This document shows, piece after piece, positions 44,888-49,948 of a stretch of DNA of 49,948 nucleotides; the stretch's first letter is position 1, and every line of letters starts with the position of its first letter. Source of the stretch: Chryseobacterium sp. (GTDB taxonomy: Bacteria; Bacteroidota; Bacteroidia; Flavobacteriales; Weeksellaceae); NCBI GenBank assembly GCA_031277615.1, contig JAITMC010000042.1:1-49948 (forward strand). Direction: 5' to 3'. Under the pieces are notes generated by a model, which did no database searches, had not been told where the DNA came from, and worked only from the letters and a program-made list of their open reading frames with translations. The position numbers were made by a program, and so were the translations under genes.

Positions 44888-44920
44888 TTGAATAAATAAT
44901 TTAACTTTCAGTTACTTTTG
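44888..44920 (+). promoter_or_regulatory. Promoter for the ECF sigma operon
   Basis: TTG (44888-44890), 22 bases, then TACTTTTG (44913-44920), a perfect -7 element; the spacer is one or two bases longer than usual. The start codon is 27 bases downstream. A self-regulated ECF promoter could also exist but was not identified. Confidence 0.5.
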
Positions 44921-44946
44921 TAATCCAAAACAGTGAAAGCATCTCT

Positions 44947-45498
44947 ATGAAGATTAAGGACGCGGAAATTATTTCGTTGATGCAAAATCCACGGACCCAG
45001 GATAAAGGTGTCCGTGCCTTGATGGATGCTTATCAGAGCAGGTTGTACTGGCACATCAGAAGAATTATTGTGGATGGTGATCTTGCTCAGGATACATTGC
45101 AGGAGACTTTTATTAAAGCCTATCAGAATTTTCACCAGTTCAAGAATGACAGCCAGCTGTATACCTGGCTTTACAGGATTGCTACCAACGAAGCATTACA
45201 GCAGGTCAACAAAATGAAGAAAATGCAGAAGACTGATGAAGATCCTGAATATCATATGCAGAATCTGGTCGCCGACAATACCGAAGGCGATGCCGAAGAA
45301 ATACAGATTCTGCTTCAGAACGCTATACAAAGCCTGCCGGAAAAGCAGAAACTGGTATTTATGATGCGGTATTATGATGATCTTCCTTACGAAGAGATAT
45401 CTAAAATTGTAGATATGTCGGTAGGGACCCTCAAGACCAATTATCATTATGCCAAACAAAAGATAGAAGAATATATTAAGGAAAATTACGAGAGATAA
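44947..45498 (+). CDS. ECF-type sigma-70 family factor
   Basis: 183 residues with region 2 (about 22-95; LAQDTLQETFIKAYQNFHQF, YTWLYRIATNEALQQVNK) and region 4 (about 125-178; SLPEKQKLVFMMRYYDDLPYEEISKIVDMSVGTLKT with the helix-turn-helix). There are no regions 1 or 3, as in other ECF factors. It is the first gene of a three-gene unit, followed 17 bases later by a single-pass membrane protein that is probably its anti-sigma factor. Confidence 0.94.
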   Translation: MKIKDAEIISLMQNPRTQDKGVRALMDAYQSRLYWHIRRIIVDGDLAQDTLQETFIKAYQNFHQFKNDSQLYTWLYRIATNEALQQVNKMKKMQKTDEDPEYHMQNLVADNTEGDAEEIQILLQNAIQSLPEKQKLVFMMRYYDDLPYEEISKIVDMSVGTLKTNYHYAKQKIEEYIKENYER

Positions 45499-45514
45499 TT
45501 TTTGAACAGCAAAG

Positions 45515-46036
45515 ATGAAAGAGTTCGACATAGAAAAACTAGAACGCAAGAACATTTACAAAGTTCCGGATCATTTATTTGAGAATATCCAGGAACGGGT
45601 AATGAGTGAAGTGAAAACAGAGAAAAAAGCACCTGTCTTCAAACTGAACTGGATGTATGCAGCCGCAGCTTCCATAGCGGTGATATTTGGAGCTACCTAT
45701 GTTTTTAACTCTGATCATGATTCCACGCTTCAACCCAAAGAAGTATATGCAGCCGGCAAACAGGAACCTAAAACAGAAGGTGAACTTGCGTACGAGACTT
45801 TGAGTTCTGATTTAACTTCTGTTGAAAATAACAATCAAACAGGTGTAAGTCAGACTGATAAAAGTATTTCTCATCAGGAGAACGGAGGAATAAAACAAAC
45901 GGCACAGCCTTTGAAAACGGTAGCCAAAAAAGAAGAAACTCAGATGAATGAGTATCTGGATTCGTTCTCCAATTCTGAAATAGCAGAGCTGGCGAGCAAT
46001 TCAACCCAGGACGTTTATTTGGATCTGTATAATTAA
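45515..46036 (+). CDS. Putative anti-sigma factor, single-pass membrane protein
   Basis: 173 residues: a charged cytoplasmic N-terminus (1-45), one membrane segment (about 47-64, MYAAAASIAVIFGATYVF), and a polar periplasmic tail rich in Thr, Gln and Asn that ends NEYLDSFSNSEIAELASNSTQDVYLDLYN. There is no recognisable zinc anti-sigma motif. The role is inferred from topology and from its position between the sigma factor and a periplasmic sensor-like protein. Confidence 0.7.
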   Translation: MKEFDIEKLERKNIYKVPDHLFENIQERVMSEVKTEKKAPVFKLNWMYAAAASIAVIFGATYVFNSDHDSTLQPKEVYAAGKQEPKTEGELAYETLSSDLTSVENNNQTGVSQTDKSISHQENGGIKQTAQPLKTVAKKEETQMNEYLDSFSNSEIAELASNSTQDVYLDLYN

Positions 46037-46045
46037 TAAAGAAAA

Positions 46046-46552
46046 ATGAAAAAGATATTATTTACGCTTTTTATTATTTATGGTTTTGGTCTGAATGCCC
46101 AGAGTGCCAATTATGACTGGAAGAAGATGGACCCTAAACAAAGAAAAGAAGTGATCAATAATCTTTCTCCGGAAGAGAGAAAGGCACTCCTTACGAAGTT
46201 CAGGAATAATATGGTGATGGATAATCTGAATATTGATGCCGATGATAAAGCTGAATTTACACAGCTTTATAATGAATATCTGGAAAATCAGAAACAGATT
46301 AAGAGCCAGTTTGATCCCAACTTCAATCCGGAAACATTGTCGGACGACGAAGCCAAAGCCAAACTGCAGCAGAGTTTTGAAGTAGGGCAGAAGCTGTTGG
46401 ACAACCGGAAAAAATATGCCGATAAAATGCAGCAGGTGATTCCTTGCCAGAAAGTACTGAAACTTTTTCAGTCCGAAGGAATGATGCGGGATAAAATGAA
46501 TGAAAGAAAGCCTCACAACCATGGGAATGTGAAGCCTAAGCAAAACCCATAA
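46046..46552 (+). CDS. Periplasmic sensor-like protein of the ECF sigma operon (Spy/CpxP-like helices)
   Basis: A signal peptide (MKKILFTLFIIYGFGLNAQ) precedes a wholly helical, highly charged 149-residue mature protein with LSPEERKALLTKFR, LNIDADDKAEFTQLYNEYLENQKQIKS and DKMQQVIPCQKVLKLFQ. This pattern recalls the LTxxQ-type Spy/CpxP helical hairpins and small proteins described as sensors of ECF sigma factors. One Cys is present. The C-terminus is His/Pro/Lys-rich (ERKPHNHGNVKPKQNP), so metal binding is possible. It is the third gene of the operon. Confidence 0.75.
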   Translation: MKKILFTLFIIYGFGLNAQSANYDWKKMDPKQRKEVINNLSPEERKALLTKFRNNMVMDNLNIDADDKAEFTQLYNEYLENQKQIKSQFDPNFNPETLSDDEAKAKLQQSFEVGQKLLDNRKKYADKMQQVIPCQKVLKLFQSEGMMRDKMNERKPHNHGNVKPKQNP

Positions 46553-46574
46553 TAGTTTATTTTTTTAATGTTGG

Positions 46575-46613
46575 ACGGCTCTTACGATTTTTTTGTGAGA
46601 GCCGTTTAATTTT
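46575..46613 (+). terminator. Terminator after the ECF sigma operon
   Basis: An 11-bp stem with one wobble, ACGGCTCTTAC (46575-46585) / GTGAGAGCCGT (46595-46605), followed by TTTAATTTTT. Confidence 0.85.
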
Positions 46614-46693
46614 TATCACTGCCGTATTTATCAGAAAAAATTAAATAATTTAATACAATGAATATAAGAGAGATAAAATGTCTCGCTTTTTTT

Positions 46694-46701
46694 TATCTTT
46701 G
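46694..46701 (+). promoter_or_regulatory. -7 promoter element for lepA
   Basis: TATCTTTG followed by C, a perfect -7 element 20 bases before the lepA ATG, preceded by a T-rich run. No TTG at the expected distance. Confidence 0.5.
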
Positions 46702-46720
46702 CAAATTACAAAGTTCTTAA

Positions 46721-48517
46721 ATGAAAAACATACGAAATTTTTGCATAATCGCTCATATCGACCACGGTAAAAGTACTCTGGCTGACCGTCTTTTGGAGTA
46801 TACCAACACTGTTACCCAAAGAGAACTGCAGTCTCAGACACTGGATGATATGGATCTGGAAAAAGAAAGAGGGATCACGATTAAGTCCCACGCCATCCAG
46901 ATGGATTATGAATATAAAGGAGAAAAATATATTTTAAACCTGATCGATACCCCGGGACACGTAGACTTTTCTTACGAAGTTTCCCGTTCGATTGCTGCCT
47001 GTGAAGGAGCTCTTCTTATTGTAGATGCAGCACAGAGTATTCAGGCACAGACCATCAGTAACTTATATCTGGCATTGGAAAATGATCTTACGATTATTCC
47101 GATCCTTAACAAAATAGACCTGCCTTCTGCCAATCCGGAAGAAGTAACCGACGAGATCATGAACCTTATCGGTTGTGAATATGAAGATGTTTTAAGAGTG
47201 TCAGGAAAAACAGGGGAAGGAGTACATAACCTTCTGGAACAGATCGTAGAAAGAATTCCTGCTCCGGTAGGAGATCCGGAAGCACCGCTTCAGGCTTTGG
47301 TTTTTGATTCCGTATATAATCCGTTCAGAGGAATTGAAGCTTACTTTAAAGTAGTGAACGGAAGTATTTCTAAAAATGAAAAGATTAAATTCTTTGCTAC
47401 CGGAAAAGAATATGGGGCAGATGAAGTAGGAACATTGAAACTGAAGCAGGTACCCAAGAAAACAATTGGATGCGGAGATGTTGGATATCTGGTTTCGGGA
47501 ATTAAAGATGCCCGTGAGGTAAAAGTAGGAGATACCATTACTTCTTTCGATAAGCCGGCAGATGGACCCATTGATGGTTTTGAAGAAGTAAAACCAATGG
47601 TATTTGCTGGGATTTATCCAATTGATTCAGAGGACTTTGAAGAACTGAGATTCTCCCTGGAAAAATTGAGGCTGAATGATGCTTCGCTGGTTTTTGAACC
47701 GGAAAGTTCTGCCGCTCTTGGTTTTGGATTCCGTTGCGGATTCCTGGGAATGCTGCATATGGAAATCGTTCAGGAACGTCTGGACAGAGAATTCAATATG
47801 AACGTAATTACCACGGTACCCAACGTTTCTTATTTCGGATATACCAAAAAAGAACCTGAAGTTCCGATCCTGATCAATAACCCGTCTGAAATGATGGATC
47901 CTTCCACAATGGATAGAGTAGAAGAACCTTTTATTAAAGCTTCTATCATTACAAAATCTGACTTCGTGGGAGCGGTAATGACTTTATGTATTGAGAAGAG
48001 AGGAGAGATCGTTAATCAGAGCTATTTAACATCAGAAAGAGTTGAATTGATCTTCAATATGCCTCTGGCTGAAGTTGTTTTCGATTTCTATGACAGACTG
48101 AAATCAATCTCTAAAGGATATGCATCATTTGATTATCACCCGATAGGATTCAGAGCTTCCAAGCTCGTAAAAATGGATATCCTGATCAATGGTGATATGG
48201 TAGATGCGCTTTCATCTTTGATTCACGACAGTAACGCTTACTATATCGGTAAAAGGATGTGTGAAAAACTTCGCGAACTGATCCCGAGACAGCAGTTTGA
48301 CATTGCCGTACAGGCAGCCCTGGGAACGAAGGTAATTGCAAGAGAAACCATCAAAGCCTTAAGAAAAGATGTTACCGCAAAATGTTACGGTGGAGATATC
48401 TCCAGAAAACGTAAGCTTTTGGAGAAACAGAAAGAAGGTAAAAAGAAAATGAAGCAGATCGGAAGAGTAGAAGTACCGCAGTCAGCATTTATGGCTGTTT
48501 TGAAACTCAACGATTAA
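46721..48517 (+). CDS. lepA: Elongation factor 4 (LepA)
   Basis: A ribosomal GTPase that assists translation and ribosome assembly under stress. The full 598 residues are present. They include G1 AHIDHGKST (11-19), switch region KERGITIK, G3 DTPGHVDF, G4 NKIDLP, and the LepA-specific C-terminal domain with [20 protein letters not shown] and [24 protein letters not shown]. It is monocistronic, with its own promoter and terminator. Confidence 0.97.
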   Translation: MKNIRNFCIIAHIDHGKSTLADRLLEYTNTVTQRELQSQTLDDMDLEKERGITIKSHAIQMDYEYKGEKYILNLIDTPGHVDFSYEVSRSIAACEGALLIVDAAQSIQAQTISNLYLALENDLTIIPILNKIDLPSANPEEVTDEIMNLIGCEYEDVLRVSGKTGEGVHNLLEQIVERIPAPVGDPEAPLQALVFDSVYNPFRGIEAYFKVVNGSISKNEKIKFFATGKEYGADEVGTLKLKQVPKKTIGCGDVGYLVSGIKDAREVKVGDTITSFDKPADGPIDGFEEVKPMVFAGIYPIDSEDFEELRFSLEKLRLNDASLVFEPESSAALGFGFRCGFLGMLHMEIVQERLDREFNMNVITTVPNVSYFGYTKKEPEVPILINNPSEMMDPSTMDRVEEPFIKASIITKSDFVGAVMTLCIEKRGEIVNQSYLTSERVELIFNMPLAEVVFDFYDRLKSISKGYASFDYHPIGFRASKLVKMDILINGDMVDALSSLIHDSNAYYIGKRMCEKLRELIPRQQFDIAVQAALGTKVIARETIKALRKDVTAKCYGGDISRKRKLLEKQKEGKKKMKQIGRVEVPQSAFMAVLKLND

Positions 48518-48525
48518 ATATAATG

Positions 48526-48554
48526 AAGACCGGTAATTATGCCGGTCTTTTTAC
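48526..48554 (+). terminator. Terminator after lepA
   Basis: A stem AAGACCGG (48526-48533) / CCGGTCTT (48542-48549) with an 8-base loop and five T's. Confidence 0.88.
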
Positions 48555-48593
48555 TTTTAAAGGGTTGGGATTTTATTTTGTGAATAATAATCG

Positions 48594-48618
48594 TACCTTT
48601 GTGTATTCGTAACGCAAA
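48594..48618 (+). promoter_or_regulatory. -7 element overlapped by a candidate operator of the Nudix regulator
   Basis: TACCTTTG (48594-48601) is a perfect -7 element. Its last bases begin an inverted repeat, TTTGTGT (48598-48604) and ACGCAAA (48612-48618), 7-base arms with one mismatch and a 7-base spacer. Protein bound there would block transcription of the regulator gene that starts at 48626. Confidence 0.5.
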
Positions 48619-48625
48619 TTACCCT

Positions 48626-49321
48626 ATGAATTCTCCAAAAAAACTACAGGATATAAAAGTGGCGGTTGATGCCGTTATATTTGGATATTTTGATAAAAAA
48701 GATCTTCAGATCCTATTGATAAAGCGGAAGATTGAACCTTTTAAAGGAGGATGGGCCCTTCCGGGAGGCCTTGTTCTGGATGAAGAAGATGTAGATGATG
48801 CAGTAAGAAGGGAATTGTATGAGGAAGCGGGCATAAAACCTGATTTTCTTGAACAGCTCTACACCTTTGGTAAGGTAGGGCGTGATCCCCGCAACAGGGT
48901 TGTTTCTGTGGCTTATCTGGGACTTGTGAACCCTTCTTATCATGAACTCTTTGCCGATTCAGATGCCGATGATGCCCAATGGTTCAGCGTGAATAGACTG
49001 CCGTCTCTGGCTTTTGACCATAAAGCCATCATCGATACTGCGCTTCAAAGGCTCCGGACCAAAATCCGTTATCAGCCCATCGGGTTTAATCTGCTCAATG
49101 AGGAATTCCCCTTTTCAGACCTTGAAAACCTGTATAAAACCATCATAGGACAGGAAATAGACCGTAGAAACTTCCGTAAGAAAATAATGAGCTACGGACT
49201 TCTCAATGAAACCAACAACGTTAAAAAAGAAGGCAGCGGCCGACCCGGAAAACTCTTTACTTTCAATCAGGAGAAATATGAAGAACTGGAAAAAGAAGGG
49301 TTTTATTTCGAAATCAAATAA
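48626..49321 (+). CDS. Nudix-domain transcriptional regulator, NrtR-like
   Basis: 231 residues from the ATG at 48626; the frame extends 9 codons further only to a TTG that lies inside the promoter. The N-terminal half is a Nudix domain with an intact box (GGLVLDEEDVDDAVRRELYEEAGI, written Gx5Ex7REUxEExGU). The C-terminal half (about 150-231) has the winged-helix seen in NrtR-type regulators (LENLYKTIIGQEIDRRNFRKKIM, GSGRPGKLFTFN). Such proteins sense ADP-ribose-type ligands or sugars. No target operon is adjacent: lepA lies upstream and the rRNA operon downstream. Because the Nudix box is intact, hydrolase activity cannot be excluded. Confidence 0.88.
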   Translation: MNSPKKLQDIKVAVDAVIFGYFDKKDLQILLIKRKIEPFKGGWALPGGLVLDEEDVDDAVRRELYEEAGIKPDFLEQLYTFGKVGRDPRNRVVSVAYLGLVNPSYHELFADSDADDAQWFSVNRLPSLAFDHKAIIDTALQRLRTKIRYQPIGFNLLNEEFPFSDLENLYKTIIGQEIDRRNFRKKIMSYGLLNETNNVKKEGSGRPGKLFTFNQEKYEELEKEGFYFEIK

Positions 49322-49619
49322 TCAGGCAATTCTTCAGATTACAGGATTGTAATATTAAAGAAGCTTTAGACCGGAATATATTGATTTTCTCAAACCTGCA
49401 TTATTTAACTGTAAAGAAGTATAGCTTATCATGAAGCTAATAAGTATCAACAAAGTTTGCTCTGTGCTTAGCTTCCTTAAAACTTACAATGCATATAATA
49501 ATTCTTTGCTTTACTGGAAAACCGGAAGAGATTCGGTAGTACAGAAAAGCTTTTTAGAATAAACAAAGGTATTATTAAGATAAAAAAGGAAAAATCTTTA
49601 AATTTTTATTGAATAAAAG
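49322..49619. other. Spacer between the Nudix regulator and rRNA operon
   Basis: About 300 bases with no gene, tRNA or clear hairpin. One stretch (about 49450-49490) has the TTTGCTCTGTGCTTAGC style of wording that I recall from other Flavobacteriia intergenic regions, but I cannot verify a repeat here. Confidence 0.4.
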
Positions 49620-49649
49620 TTGTGGATTAAAATAAAGTTCTTATCTTTG
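49620..49649 (+). promoter_or_regulatory. rRNA operon promoter P1
   Basis: TTG (49620-49622), 19 bases, TATCTTTG (49642-49649): a perfect -7 element with ideal spacing. The 16S gene starts about 265 bases downstream. Confidence 0.75.
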
Positions 49650-49743
49650 CAGTCCCAATTAAGGGAGCGCAGGAGTAATAGATTGAATGTTTGGAAAAGA
49701 GATTAATGTTACTTAAAAAACTTTAAAATTTTCTTTCAAAACA

Positions 49744-49775
49744 TTTGGTCAATTAAAAATAAGTTATTATTTTTG
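49744..49775 (+). promoter_or_regulatory. rRNA operon promoter P2
   Basis: TTTG (49744-49747), 20 bases, TATTTTTG (49768-49775). It is the second of two tandem rrn promoters. The 138-base leader before 16S contains GATCATTGACATA (about 49837), which resembles a boxA-like antitermination element. Confidence 0.75.
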
Positions 49776-49913
49776 CAACCGCAAATAAGAAACGAAACGA
49801 CAGAAAAAAGTTTCTTAAGTAAGCGAAAGAAAAAAGATCATTGACATACAATATAACAACCAAGTAAGGAAAAACTAAAGCGTTAAAAAACTTTGAGTGA
49901 GTCAGACAAACAT

Positions 49914-49948
<35 letters not shown>

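Noticed and set aside
48599-48625. Upstream TTG start of the Nudix regulator
   Set aside because: It lies in the -7 promoter element; the ATG at 48626 is the sensible start.

Overview
The window looks like a chromosomal segment of a Flavobacteriia member, most likely Weeksellaceae and Chryseobacterium-like. The reasons are a fused MurF–alanine racemase, a SprE/PorW-type gliding/type IX secretion lipoprotein, GLPGLI and FISUMP-type secreted proteins, low GC, an absence of obvious Shine-Dalgarno sequences, and many promoters of the Bacteroidetes form (TTG/TTTG, about 20 bases, TAnnTTTG). The 5' end of a 16S rRNA gene closes the window at 49914. No transposase, phage gene, CRISPR array or tRNA was seen.

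Left part (1-6.1 kb): secondary metabolism and exported proteins. The start of a non-ribosomal peptide synthetase (condensation domain, then the beginning of an adenylation domain) runs off the left edge on the minus strand. Beside it lie a decayed duplicate of its own 5' end and a pair of divergent direct repeats. Then come two paralogous exported proteins (one with a FISUMP-type C-terminus), an Sfp-type phosphopantetheinyl transferase that could activate the synthetase, and a lipoprotein Cu/Zn superoxide dismutase.

6.2-18.3 kb: housekeeping plus one unusual operon. Genes are a tail-specific protease, surE, a three-gene operon (divergent Lgt-like membrane protein, 78-residue two-helix protein, and a radical SAM enzyme with extra Cys clusters), guaC, fabG, a WG-repeat protein, rsmI, an acidic repeat protein and tdk.

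18.5-30 kb: an origin-like region. A plus-strand run of murF-alr, a patatin/outer-membrane-barrel protein, ybeY, mnmG and a methyltransferase contains two perfect parS palindromes that flank mnmG. After about 1.3 kb of AT-rich sequence with no convincing gene comes pgk. Between the divergent pgk and rpiB genes is an AT-rich interval packed with DnaA-box matches, which I propose as the chromosomal origin. Coding-strand bias (13 minus to 9 plus on the left, 17 plus to 4 minus on the right) and the outward-pointing rRNA operon agree with this.

30-49.9 kb: exported proteins of unknown role, RNase R, a GLPGLI protein preceded by a large inverted repeat, a LysE–LD-carboxypeptidase operon running into small unknown genes and yraN, an SDR oxidoreductase, tsaB, SprE/PorW, a DUF2520–kdsC–maf operon, an ECF sigma / membrane anti-sigma-like / periplasmic sensor operon, lepA, a Nudix-type transcription factor with a likely self-operator, and tandem rrn promoters.

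Most of the window is ordinary core genome. The parts best worth following up are the parS/DnaA-box region, the Lgt-like/radical SAM operon and the NRPS 5'-end duplication.
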